Origin: Alopecurus myosuroides
Taxonomy: Eukaryota; Streptophyta; Magnoliopsida; Poales; Poaceae
Reading direction: 5' to 3'
Length of the DNA: 64,000 nt
Assembly: GCA_028641055.1 (NCBI GenBank)
Contig: CM054060.1
Location: forward strand, 205,306,445-205,370,444
Of the stretch, positions 44,601-55,214 are shown one piece after another; position 1 is the first letter of the stretch; every line of letters begins with the position of its first letter. Position numbers and translations under genes: made by a program. Below the pieces are notes generated by a model that saw only the letters and a list, made by a program, of their open reading frames with translations, ran no database searches and had not been told where the DNA came from.

Positions 44601-46314
44601 CGTTGTCTATTTCTGCTAGCCTTAGTGGTAGTTGTTTCTGTTACGAACCTATCACATGAATCCCTTAACCCTGATATTGCCTCACCACCCCTCCTACAAC
44701 CCTATTGATTGAGCCATTGTCTTACTAGTATGCTTAGGTTGTTTTGCTCGAGTCTGTTACCCGTTACTTTCAGTTACTATATCTTTATTATGTTCCGGGG
44801 GCTCGATGTTTAATCAATCAATCAATCAATCATGCTAATGTTATTACTTAATAATAATTTGATGATAAGGCACCGGCAGGAGGCCCTGTGTGGTTTTGAG
44901 GCCTGCTAGTGTCGACCCTAATAGGAAAAGGGTCTTGTCTACTGATCCATGATGAGCGCACTACCCGCATGTGGGAAGCGAGTATGGGCGCCCCCCTCAA
45001 TTTGATTCGATTCGCATCTCGTCCAAATCATCTCATTTAGTTCGTGTTTTCCATTTGCCGCATGCATGTTTTTGCGAGCCCAGCGCAGGGTGGAACTTTC
45101 GTAGTCGGCATATAGGGGGACACGTTCTTAGAGTGCTATGAGGGTCCATTTTCTTCTGGGCTCGATTAGCCGTGCTCCCAAGGTGCTTTGGGCTTGATGC
45201 GAAGAAGAGTTGAGTTGTGTTGAGTGCCCCGCTTGGTGGGAGGCATCCCATCTGGCGGGTTATTCATATGTGTACGGCCAAATTGGTGCAACCCTGCAGG
45301 GATAATCTTCTCGAGAAGCCGTGTTTTCCGCGGTTATGGTTAACTTGGTGAAAGTACTGGCTAACAAGTACTCAGGACAACTTAAACCTAATGATTCACA
45401 ATCTCACACCCAATGATTAACAACTTGACTAGTAATAGGCTTATTGACACAATAACTTGATTCGTCCTTATTCCAACTGTGTGAGTTATCCTCAGATTGC
45501 TTCTTTGGATAAGGGGCGAGATCCAGGATGGGTTTGTTTGAAGTTATCTTTCAGTTGGTTACAATACTCGATCTTATCTTTTTTCTGTTAGCCGGAAGTG
45601 GTAGAATCTCTGTAGTTGGTTAGTGCAGCCAGTTGCAGCATCTTTTATATCCCCTCTCTTTCGTTGATCCCAAGGCATCTGTGCTTGGTGTTGACGGGCT
45701 ACACTTTGGTGAACTGTGAGTCTTGCTTGTCAGTACTTGGATGTACTGACCCCTTTGGGGCTGTGGTTTCCGCAGACTACGCTTACGAGGATCCAGGTGA
45801 CGGCTACTACGTGGAGTTTGACGAGGCTGCTGACGAGTAGGTAGCGGACCCGGGCAGGATCCGAGACTACGTGGATGGGCTCCGTCTTTATTTCAGTTTC
45901 CGGCTTCTTAAGCCTATTTTGATTTGTCTGTACTCAGACCCTTTGAATGCTTCCGCTGAGATGTAATGATGTTATGTTGGGGACATGTGTCCTCTGGATG
46001 ATTGTATTTGCTATCTCTGCTCTAGTGAGGGCCATTTGCAACTTATTTCAATCTTTTGTGTCTTAGAGGCATGTTGTGTTATCCTTTTGTTCAAAGCCGT
46101 TGACGTACCATGTGTGTATGGTATGAAGTACGTCAATGGTAGTGTCCTGATTTCTATGGGATAGTTTACATCGACGGTGAACAGTAGCGATGGGTTGTCA
46201 CACATAAGTGTTGGCCTACTCGTAAGAGGACGCGGGTGCCGGAAAGCCCCGTAATCCCATCAGAATACTGTTCAGTTCGTACGGTGAGTATCCTCTAAAA
46301 GTCCGGGTGCGACA
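41667..46314 (+). repeat. 3' LTR of element B
   Basis: 4648 bp, about 99% identical by eye to 31187-35837. Differences are mostly transitions, plus length changes in the A-run near 42275. Confidence 0.97.
44464..45840 (+). other. Exon-intron-exon-like module in B 3' LTR
   Basis: Segment 1 is 44464-44541, intron-like part 44542-45775 with a GC donor and TTTCCGCAG acceptor, segment 2 is 45776-45840 with TAG. The joined frame is open as in the 5' LTR, with one Glu to Lys difference in segment 1 (TCTGAGGAT against TCTAAGGAT). Confidence 0.5.
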
Positions 46315-46319
46315 CTGTT
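46315..46319. repeat. Target-site duplication CTGTT, right copy (element B)
   Basis: Identical to 31182-31186. Family D LTR sequence resumes at 46320. Confidence 0.95.
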
Positions 46320-47128
46320 TTCTACCATTGTTTTCACCAAGCTATAAATTGATATTTTATGATTTCTTGACTTTTAATTAATCCTTGATATATGTAATAC
46401 AAACCCATAAGCTCACTTTTATTTTTGGAGAAATAAAAACTATCTTTTGCTTGTTGTTTTTGTGGTATAAAATTAAGGCAGAAAAAGGCAGTTTTGAGAA
46501 ACAGATAAAAACAGAAAGTATACCTTTCCCACATGGTTTTCATGGCCGTAAATTATTTCAAAATTGTTTTCAAAGGTTGTTTCTGAAAGTATATAACATG
46601 GTTAACAAATACATACTTTGAAAACCAATTTTGGAAAGCAATGGAACCTTGAAAACAAACTCAACTTTTTCAACTTTCTGTCTGTTTTGAACACTTAGAA
46701 AATTTCTAAGTCCTAAAGTCTGAATTTTCTTAATTTTTCTGTGAACAGCAGGAGATACACTTTTGCACCTATGATTTCTTGTTGATTCCTTGATCTTTGG
46801 GAAGTGTGGCCAAGCCTAGTGTGTTGACGAGGATATCTACTCGAACCAGAGCCCTTTACCCTGCTTCTAGAAGCCTTTTGGAGGAAGAGAAGTGAGGAGA
46901 GAGAAGGGTGACTAGGATAGGGATGGCAGCACATGTGTTGACATTTTTTACCTTGGCACTTGCTCCACTTGCTTTCCTTGGCCTGGATAAACCTTTCCCA
47001 CTCGTGGCCTTGACCTAGGGCACCCTGTGCTCACCTTTGGAAGTGACCAAACAGCCCAGAGCACCCCAATGCCATTGGATGGCATCCACCCGAGGTGACC
47101 ACTATGCCCTCAACCTCACTCCCTCTCC

Positions 47129-47135
47129 TATAAAT
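47129..47135 (+). promoter_or_regulatory. TATA box of solo LTR D
   Basis: TATAAAT in CTCTCCTATAAATGGCTAG precedes a GC-rich leader. A solo LTR keeps promoter sequence and could drive transcripts to the right. Confidence 0.55.
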
Positions 47136-50100
47136 GGCTAGAGGCCACACCCTTGCTCCCTTGCACCTCTCACCCTCCCTCCTACCTCCCCTGGTCGTTT
47201 TGGACCCGAGCCCTAGCCCCTAGAGCAACCCGAGCTCGAGCTCTAGCCGCCGGTGACCACCACGGCCACGGCGAAGCCCTGCCCGAGCCACTCCATACCA
47301 GCCCCTCCCACCGCCCTAGAACGAACCCCCATGACTCCCTGAACCCCCCAGACAAGCTACCCTGCCCTCTAACCACCGGAGGAGCCGCCGCCGTCCGTGG
47401 GCGCCGCCGCGAACGCCTCCCGCGTTCCACCGCGTGTGGCCACGCCGCACGTTGCCGACGCCTCCCCTCGACGCCCCAGCACTCCAGCACCCTCCCCCGA
47501 GCCTCTCAGCCCTCCCCGAGCCCTCTAGGTGAGCCACCATGAATGCCCACACTTTTCTAAGGTTTCTTCTCAGGTTTGGCATAGCTAGAGGTTAAAGATG
47601 CACAACAGCCGTCGATCTGGTCTAATCCTGGCCATCCAAACTCACTTACCTCTTCACCCCACGTCCAGGCCAGCACAGCCCAGTAGCAGTTCGGCCACAG
47701 CAGATCCGGCCCGCTTAGTTTTTTTTTTTGAGAGTTATCTCTTTTCCTGTTTAGACAGAAACGTGATGTTTACTTTGGACGTGGTAAAAATACTAAAAGT
47801 GTGAAATAAAATCTGGAAAAATTCATGGACCCTAAGATATAAAATCTAAACCATAAAAAATTTGCAGATCTACTTTTGGGCAAATATTTTGAACACAATA
47901 AATGTTTTGCCACAGACTGTCAGTGAGAATGTTTTGACCATAACTTTTTAAATATGTAACCAAATGGAACAAACTCAAATGATATGGATGGGTATTGGAA
48001 AGATCTATCCAATGCACCTAACCTCACATCAAGGTGAGGTATAGAATGAAAATTCCATCCAGATTACTAAAAGACCAGTAGGCTCTTCTATGATTTTTAT
48101 AAGGAGTTTAAAAATTATTTTTGGAGCAAATCCAATTGGATTAGTTTGGTATTGACTATATCTATCTTATCCTCTCCTAGATTAATTTTTGGAGCTCTAG
48201 ATTATGTTTGGTGGACAGATCTAGAAACAGCACTTTTCTGTTTCTGTTTTTAATAATGTTCTTGTTTGAAATGATTTGTGTGGATGATTTGATCTTACTT
48301 CCTAGAATGTATAAAGTTGTTAGGACTTGTTATTAGGTTGTTTTATTACAGTACTTCTACCTTAGAAAGTGTGTGCATGTTTGGAAACTGAAATAAAAAT
48401 GAGATAGCATTTGATACCTCCTAGTTTTATTATTTGAGATTATTGTGAGAGCTAGATCTTTGGGTGAATGCTTTATTAAATTTTGTGCTATGATTGCTAT
48501 GGATCCAGTACCATTTTGGTACTGTTATTTTGAAGTTAATACATCTGTTAGCTTGCATGCCTTTTTATAGTGAAGCATGTGTAGGTTTTGTTATTCTTAT
48601 GCACTAGTATTGTTTTCACTAGAATAAATGGCTTTGTAATATTTTATTATGTTATACTAATTTTTGTCATGAGTAACCAGAGGCTTAGTACCTCTTTTTC
48701 CTTGGTATTAGTGGGCCCATAACCCACTGGTCCCATTGCATCTTGGTTGAGGATGAAAATTCCCAACCATGCTCATGTGAGAAATTAACTTGTCTAATGA
48801 TATGATTGATTGCTATTTTCCACCATGGGAAATATATTTGGTTGCTTTCACTTATGCAAGTGAGAAGTTTATTTCTTATCAGAGGATACTAGTATTTTAG
48901 GTGTGATCCATTTGTTAGCATAATATTCCTTAGGAGTATCATGTTAAGAAATGATTCACTATTGGGTGCTAAATTAAATTATTTGCAAATGAACTAAATT
49001 CCTTGTGATTGATAGATTGTTTGTGAATGATTTTAAATTGAGTGTTTGGATTTTTGAAAAGGATTAGATAACTTTTATTTAAGTGCATAGCTACTGGTTG
49101 TGTGAGTTATACCATGTTTTTCTTGCTAGTAATTGTTTAAGAAAACAGGAATTGCTAGAATTAATTTGTGCATGCTTAATAGTTGTTTCATGGAATTGTT
49201 TTGATGTTTGTGCTTACTAGCATGAGTAAGATTTGTGTACTTTTATTTAGGTACATTTATATTCATGACTTGCTTGTTTATATTTAATCATCATGGTAGC
49301 ATTGTTTTCTTCTCTAGTGTTGAACTAGTGTCACCACTAGAAAGTGGTGATTTTAGCTATAGTTTTGTCATATTTTATTTTATGAGTGTATGAGTTTATT
49401 ATAGCATGTTTAGGAAGTATCACTTCTGTTATGATAACATGAAGTATTTAGTTGCATGTGCTACAATTATAGAATATAATTATTTCTTATAGCATGCTTG
49501 TGTAGAAATTCCCATACTAGTATGCTATTAGTGCAGACCTGTTTTTATGCCTGTTTAATAGGAGTATTATCTTGAGTGAAGATGGTGTTTTAGATTATTT
49601 TTATGACTTGATTCTTTGATTATTAGCTACTGGTTGTTTGTTAAATTTTCATGATTGATGCGTCCCATAACTTCAAGTAAACACTAAGGTAGTAAATAAA
49701 TAGCCTATTCATCTGTGGTGTGTTTACCTGCTGTTTGGAAATTGTCTGAGTGTGTACCTTAGCATGAGTGTCATACTTGTGTTATTTGTTGTGCTAGTGT
49801 TGTTGTTTTGCTTAGGAGTATTTTTTGAACTAAGCATCCAAACTAATCATAAAATATTTAAGTAACTATGGTTTGTGTGTTGCCAATACCCACTACCATG
49901 GGTATTGTTCTGTCTGTTTGTTTTATCATAGTAACCTAACCTTTTGCACCCACAAGCTATAATTTTTTAGCTTCTTATATACCTTGTTCTGAGAGTGGTA
50001 CACCACTCCATATGTGGTATGTAAGATGAGGAATATGGTTTCCTGAACCATATGTTTGTCTGACGATAGTGTTGTACCCTGAGAGCTACGTGAGGTAGTT

Positions 50101-50218
50101 TTCTCGGTAACGTTTGTGAGTTTGCGCTATTATACTTTTGCTTGCTGTATGTGTTGTTTAGCTTAGTTGTGTGTCTTTTAGACCTGAGTGTGTGTCTTGT
50201 ATTCTTTTACGACGCTAG

Positions 50219-51664
50219 AGAACGAAGAAAGAGAAGAAGAAGCAGTTGTGGAGCTGTGCGTCAAGTTCAAGCTACTTCAAAGCCAGGGACATTACGAGAT
50301 TGAGGCAAGCCATCCTGATGCTTGCTGATATTACACTTATCATTATCTATCATGCATGTTTTACTTCTGAAAAGTTCTACAAAACTTTGATTTCCAAAAA
50401 CTATTTTTGAAGTGAGTATCACTTCTATTATATATATAATATTACTATGCCATTAGTTAATACTTGGTGTTACCAAGCCCATAAGCCACCATATGGTAGT
50501 TATTAACATCACTAATATTAGTCCCTAAGTGGACACCCTAAAATTGTGTTTTACAAAACAAAGGCTTTATGTAAAACCCGGAGAAAAGGCGGATCCTTAT
50601 TCTCCGGAGGAATGTGGAAGTGGTCATTTTTGGGGAAAAACGTGTTTTCAAAAATGACACATAACCTAGTCTTCGCCGGACAACCTTTACCGTACTGCCA
50701 CTCTACCCCTATATGGTTATGGGGCCTATCTCGATGCTTGAACTTGTTAGTGTATGCTTTATTACAAAGTGCTATAGAGCGGATTCTCTGAACCGAAGTG
50801 TCGCCAGGAGGGAGAAACAGGACATACACAGTGAGGGATTAAGTTCTCCTCCGGATGCGACAGCTGGGCCTCCGGACTAGGCAAGGCGGGACCTGATGCC
50901 GGGGAGAACAACCCATCTGAAGGGATAAACATATACTAGCTTGTGTCAGAGTGGACAGTTAGGATCAATTCTCTGGTGCTTGCATATCGCTGTGTCGATC
51001 TATGGGAGGTCCATGGCAGAGTTTTGGATCTAGTGGATGTGTACACCTCTGCAGAGTACAACTTTTTCGAAGAAGCCGCGTCCTCGGATATGGACAGTTG
51101 AATGGCCATGTAGCTAGAATTGTGTCAATGTTTTCAAAAAGGTGTTGAACTCGGGAAGTTCGGAAAGGAAGGAAAGCTTGTACCGTGGAGGTACCAATGA
51201 TGGAGAGCCAGAAGTTGTTTCATAAAACAAAAAGTTTTGCAAATAAAACTTTTCTACTCTAAGAAAGAATTCTGGAAACTGATTCCAAGAAGTTTTGCAA
51301 AGAGAAAATTTCTCTTTTAAACACAAGTTTAACAAAAACTCTTGTACATGCGATATCTACAAGAGAAAGAAAAACTATATTATTTTCTTCTGAAGTATCT
51401 TCTTCAACGAAGATACAGATTAACCTGACTGCAACTGCGGTCTCATCCTATATGAACCATTGATAGTGAACCCCATTTATATCCTACCTATTACACCATA
51501 TAAGCATACTTGCATTTGGTAAGTTACATGATGGATGTCTTGCTGAGTACATTCAAATGTACTCATTATGGTTTCGCCCCTGGTATCTACTTGCCAGACT
51601 TGAGAAGGAGTCTCAGCAGAAGATCTACGAAGAGGAGTACGGAGCTGATGGCTATGCGAGCTAG
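50219..51664 (+). other. Exon-intron-exon-like module in solo LTR D, GC-AG intron
   Basis: Segment 1 is 50219-50304 (86 bp), preceded by ACGCTAG and ending GATTGAG before GCAAGC. The intron-like part is 50305-51597 (1293 bp), ending CTACTTGCCAG. Segment 2 is 51598-51664 (67 bp) with stop TAG. The join keeps the frame open (28 codons, one split Arg codon, 21 codons, stop). The peptide starts basic (TKKEKKKQ) and ends acidic (KIYEEEYGADGYAS). It is not similar in sequence to the A/B peptide except for length and an acidic, Tyr-containing end. The sequence before the acceptor (GAGTACATTCAAATGTACTC...GCCCCTGG) is recognisably related to that in B (CAGTACTTGGATGTACTGAC). Confidence 0.45.
51049..51103 (+). 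other. Conserved 55 bp LTR motif (copy in D)
   Basis: CTGCAGAGTACAACTTTTTC then GAAGCCGCGTCCTCGGATAT and GGACAG; aligns with the copies in A, B and C. Confidence 0.6.
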
Positions 51665-51949
51665 GATCGTCTCCGGGTCAGTAGCCTGTAGGTGAAGGCG
51701 TGACTTGGGCTCTACCGCGTATGAGTGTGTTTAGTCTTCCGCTGTGTGTGTTGTGTGTTGCCCTACGTGGTAGTCGTTCAGGTTTTGGTCAAGTGACCAA
51801 CCCCCTTTTGTAAGTGTTTGTGCAACCGTGTAATGGATATTGTATCTGTGTACCAACTTGATATGTTGTTCACGACTGAATTCCTGGGATCGTGAATGTA
51901 TGCATATCAGGGGTGTCCTTGAACAGTGGTTCGAAGGGCAGGCCCTACA

Positions 51950-51954
51950 AGCGG
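51950..51954. repeat. Target-site duplication AGCGG, right copy (solo LTR D)
   Basis: It pairs with 30803-30807. Confidence 0.9.
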
Positions 51955-53373
51955 CCACTTCACTTGTGGTTTCTTCTTCTTCATCACTCCCGGAATCATA
52001 CTCCTCTTGAGTCAAGAGCACAAACTTGGTGGGAGACTTCTTGTTGAAAGGATTCTTCTTGAAGTGAGGTTTCTTGTACTCAACCTTGGACTTGTCCTTG
52101 CGAATGAGCTTGCCACTATGGAGATCTCTATTCTCATAAGGGCACTCCACAATGAAGTGATCCTTATCTTGACAATTGAAGCAAGGCCTCACTTTTTGAG
52201 CCCCATCATTTCCATAGCGAGACCTTGTCTTCTCCTCAACAAATCTCTTGCCCTTGGGAGGATTTCTCCAAAACTGTTGCACGGTGAGAGCAATGAGATC
52301 CTTTAGAACGGGATCATAGTCTTGTTCCTTCAAAGGAGGCAACGCCTCTTCTCCTTCTTCTTCATTCTCAACCTCTCTTGACAACATCTTGGCCTTCAAA
52401 GCAACGGATGCTCCTTGGTGCATTCCAATGGCCCTAGCACGGTTGTCAAGCGCATTCTTGTTTTGCACTTTGTAAGAGCACATCTCTTGCATCACTTGAG
52501 TTGAGGTCATGGAGGAGAAATCATGTCTCCCTTGAATGCTCTTCATGTCCGCGCCCTCAAATGGCATTATGGCAATCATGTACTTCCTCTTGATCCCATC
52601 ATCAATGTACGTGGCGCCAACATTTGAGAAAGCGGTGGCAAGAGTCTTGAGTCTCCGGTACATGTCCACATGATCCTCTCCATCATGCATATAGAACCCT
52701 TCGACCTCATTGGTCAAGGCATCATATCTATTCTTTGCATGATTTCATTGCCCACAAACATGATGACAAGAGTGTCCCATGTTTCCTTGGCGGTGTAATA
52801 TTGTTGAAGATGAGGCATGTGGTTAGGACCCACGGCTTGTTGAAGAATGGACAAGGCGGTGTAGTTGCGTTGGCAATCTACGGCTTCTCTTCTTGTGAGA
52901 TTCTTGGGATCAAATGGCTTGTATCCTTCACGAGTGATCCTCCAAAGATCTATACAAGAAGAGTTCAAGTGAGTCTCCATGTAGTATTGCCATTCACGAA
53001 AAGAAAAAGCATCAATTTTAGGTGGATCTCCCCTAGGGATTATATGAGGATGAGGGACGAGGGGATCGGGAGAATATCGTCCTTCAACGGAGTTATATCC
53101 TTCCACTCCACCCGTGCCTTTCTTAGTGGATTGTTCGGCGGAAGAATTTTTATGTGGATCACCATCTACCCCTTTCTTGGCACCCTCCGGAGGAATTTCC
53201 GGAATAGAGGATTCGACTACCTCCGGACCTTTGGCTTTGAGGAGTTGCGCCATTAGTTCACGCAACTCATCAAATTTGGTGTCTATGGATGAGGTCAATG
53301 AATTTCTCAAAGCATTCAGATCATCCATGGTCACCTTGCCACCGGTCGTTTCGGTATCCAAATCATCTCCCAT
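51955..53373 (-). pseudogene. Copia gag, N-terminal part with zinc knuckle, frame-broken
   Basis: ATG at 53373 starts MGDDLDTETTGGKVTMDDLN. The capsid-like region reads DAFSFREWQYYMETHLNSS, then LTRREAVDCQRNYTALSILQ and KETWDTL. A one-base-type frame break near 52725 moves the rest to another register, which continues with TNEVEGFYMHDGED, KYMIAIMPFEGADM and the zinc knuckle CFNCQDKDHFIVEC (CX2CX4HX4C), then SDEEEETTSEV. At 51950 it meets the solo LTR; the remaining gag is at 29639-30807. The domain set (UBN2-type gag plus CCHC) is that of SIRE-lineage copia elements. Confidence 0.85.
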
Positions 53374-53410
53374 ACAAAAACTCTTAGGCGGTTAAGCCCG
53401 ATACAAGAGC

Positions 53411-53427
53411 CGAGGCTCTGATACCAA
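53411..53427 (-). promoter_or_regulatory. Primer binding site of the copia element
   Basis: On the minus strand TTGGTATCAGAGCCTCG follows the 5' LTR end, complementary to initiator methionine tRNA. Confidence 0.92.
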
Positions 53428-53428
53428 T

Positions 53429-54650
53429 TGAAAGTAAAGTATGGGCACCTAGAGGGGGGGGGTGAATAGGTGCTACGACCAATTTTATTTTTTAACAAGG
53501 TTTAGGCTTAACTCAAAAGTAAATTCTCTAGATAGTGCAATTAATGGTGAATTTACCTATATGGCAAGGCAAGAAATTAATGCAACTAGGACAACACTTA
53601 AAACAACAAGTACTACAATAAATGCTACAAGTACGAGTAAGTAGAGAGTGAGGAACGAGGTAACCGATGGAACCACACGGAGACACGATGTATTCTCGTG
53701 TTCCTCCTTGTTAAGGGAGTACGTCTCGTTGGATGGGTGTGAGCTCGCCACGAAGGCCTACTCAACGCCACAAAGGCCTCACCCTATTCTCCGATGAACT
53801 TCCGCCACAAAGGCCTAGTTCACCTCTCACTATTGAACCCCTTTGAGGCGGGGATCGAATCCTTTACAAACATTAGGGGCACACACCCACAACTTAATTG
53901 GGGGCTCCCAACTCTTCTTGAATCACCACTAGCAACAAGAAGCCTAGGTTCTCCACATGAGGAAACCCTAGGCAAAGATCTCTCAAGTGAATGAGAGGGG
54001 AAATGAAATCTGGTTGGTGAAGATGTAGATCCAGTGGTCCTCCTGCAATCTTCAAAGTTTCAACAAGTTTGGGTGGAGGAGGAGGGAGATCTAGCTTGGT
54101 GGGTGAGCTCAATCAATGGAGGCTTCAATGCTGGTGGAGCTAACCCTTGGGGAATAAAGAGAGGGGCTATTTATAGCCCCCCACTCAAACTAGCCATTTT
54201 TCTGCCCAAACTACGACCAGCCCGGATTGCTCCGAAATTTTCTAGATCCCGGAATCATCCGGACTGAATCCGGATTGCAACAGAGAAATTCACGTTGAAG
54301 TCGGAATCATCCGGACTGAATGCAACAGAGAAAATCCCGTTGCAGTCGGAATCGTCCGGAATGAATCTGGATCCCGGAATAATTGCAACAGAGAAATTCC
54401 CGTTGCAGTCGGAATCATCCGGACTGAATCCGGATTCCGGAATCATCCGGAATAATCTGGATTGCACTTTGAAAAACCTTTTTCTGGCCCGGAAAACTTT
54501 GTTGATCTTTGATTTCTTCACCATTTCTTTGACACCGTATATGTGCTGATTTCAGACCAAATCCTTTGACAAAGTAGCACATACGGTTAGTAACTTCTTT
54601 ATGTTGTTAACAAACACACAAAACAGCGAGATATCGAGAATGCACTTTCA
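53429..54650 (-). repeat. 5' LTR of the copia element (right)
   Basis: 1222 bp; ends TGAAAGT and ACTTTCA; partner of 21794-23018. Its CCGGA repeat array (54240-54465) is shortened relative to the partner. Confidence 0.95.
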
Positions 54651-54655
54651 GTAGG
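54651..54655. repeat. Target-site duplication GTAGG, right copy (copia element)
   Basis: Pairs with 21789-21793. The Transposase_28 exon resumes at 54656. Confidence 0.9.
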
Positions 54656-55049
54656 CGACACGGAAGGGGCGGAGGACCACCCAGCACCGGCTCGTGACGG
54701 TAAGCACCCCGGCCTGGATGATGAGGTCATTGATGTCGATGAAGAATCTGATGTAGATTCGCCGGCTTCTTTGCCAGTTCCGACCAGGTGGCGCCGTGCA
54801 TCCGGCTCGAGCAGCCGACCTACCGCGGACGAGGAACCGGGAGCAAAGCGCGGGCGCGGCGCGTCTCCTCCGGCTAGGAGCAGCCGGCGACAGAGGAGGG
54901 CCCCGCCTCCGGTGGTGCCAGGGTAAGTTTCTCCACCTTCTCAGTCTTTTCTTTCGTGGGGCGGACCTTTTCCTTAGCCTGTTTTCTCTTCTTCGTTCAT
55001 AGGGACGCGATCCTGTCCAGCCCGATGCTGACGTCGGCCCCCTCACCGG
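54656..55049 (+). pseudogene. Transposase_28 gene, continuation of exon 2 and start of exon 3
   Basis: Once the copia insertion and one GTAGG are removed, exon 2 continues here. It encodes a low-complexity stretch: DTEGAEDHPAPARDG, EVIDVDEESDVDSP, then Arg/Ser/Pro-rich sequence to about 54922. A GTAAGT donor at 54923 and an acceptor TTCATAG at 55002 suggest an 80 bp intron. Exon 3 (DAILSSPMLTSAPSP) is cut at 55049 by element C. The acidic then basic, Pro-rich composition is typical of the linker after the Transposase_28 domain. Confidence 0.6.
55045..55049. repeat. Probable target site ACCGG, left copy (element C)
   Basis: These are the five bases before the LTR start. The right copy would lie beyond the window, so this is not confirmed. 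Confidence 0.4.
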
Positions 55050-55214
55050 TGTAACATCCCTGATTTTAGGAAAGTCCAAAAATCACTAAAAATTGAACCT
55101 TTTTGTTTTCCATTAAAGCAAGCCATCAAAAACCAAATAAAATTCAAACACAAAGTAAAGATTAATTGTTTTTCCAATGCTATTGGGATTGATAGTCCAA
55201 ATACCTATGTTTTC

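Larger units (their letters stand above)
31187..46314 (+). mobile_element. Complete Tekay-like Ty3/gypsy retrotransposon B (15.1 kb)
   Basis: LTRs of 4651 bp and 4648 bp enclose a 5829 bp internal domain with primer binding site, an extra ORF, an unbroken gag-pol ORF and a polypurine tract, and CTGTT is duplicated at both ends. I counted roughly 45-50 LTR mismatches by eye, about 1%. At the commonly assumed grass rate of 1.3e-8 per site per year this suggests about 0.4 million years. The chromodomain-like C-terminus and tRNA-Met primer site place it with chromoviruses, most like the Tekay/Del clade. The LTRs make up over 60% of the element, which is unusual. It looks structurally competent. 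Confidence 0.95.
30808..51949 (+). mobile_element. Solo LTR of family D (6.0 kb), itself interrupted by element B
   Basis: The LTR begins TGTCACACCCCAG, ends GGCCCTACA, and is flanked by AGCGG on both sides. Without the B element and its target copy (31187-46319) it measures about 6009 bp. No primer site, polypurine tract, gag or pol belonging to it is present, and no second copy of its ends is found, so it is a solo LTR left by LTR-LTR recombination. Internal order matches families A/B and C: TATA box at 47129, GC-rich leader to about 47720, AT-rich stretch 47720-50200, exon-like segments at 50219 and 51598, and the shared 55 bp motif at 51049. Sequence similarity to A/B is limited to islands. 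Clade is unknown, though the layout suggests a relative of the Tekay-like families here. Confidence 0.85.
21794..54650 (-). mobile_element. SIRE/Maximus-like Ty1/copia element, nested into and degenerate
   Basis: The element is bounded by 1.22 kb LTRs with TGAAAGT...ACTTTCA ends and the 5 bp duplication GTAGG. Removing the solo LTR insertion (30808-51949 plus one target copy) leaves 11.7 kb. Minus-strand order is 5' LTR, tRNA-Met-type primer site, gag with zinc knuckle and long coiled-coil tail, protease, integrase, reverse transcriptase, RNase H, an extra ORF, polypurine tract, 3' LTR. An extra ORF after RNase H and the A5G5AGAT polypurine tract fit the SIRE/Maximus lineage. The LTRs differ at roughly 3% of positions by eye plus indels in their repeat region, so this insertion is older than elements B and C. 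Frame breaks, stops and a protease active-site change make it defective. Confidence 0.92.

Noticed and set aside
47153..47542. 129-codon GC-rich ORF in LTR D leader
   Set aside because: Low-complexity Pro/Arg/Ser translation of a GC-rich untranslated leader; equally long ORFs occur on the opposite strand.
51731..51949. C-terminal tail of the minus-strand gag ORF reading into 51731
   Set aside because: That part is solo LTR sequence read by chance after the insertion junction at 51950, not gag.
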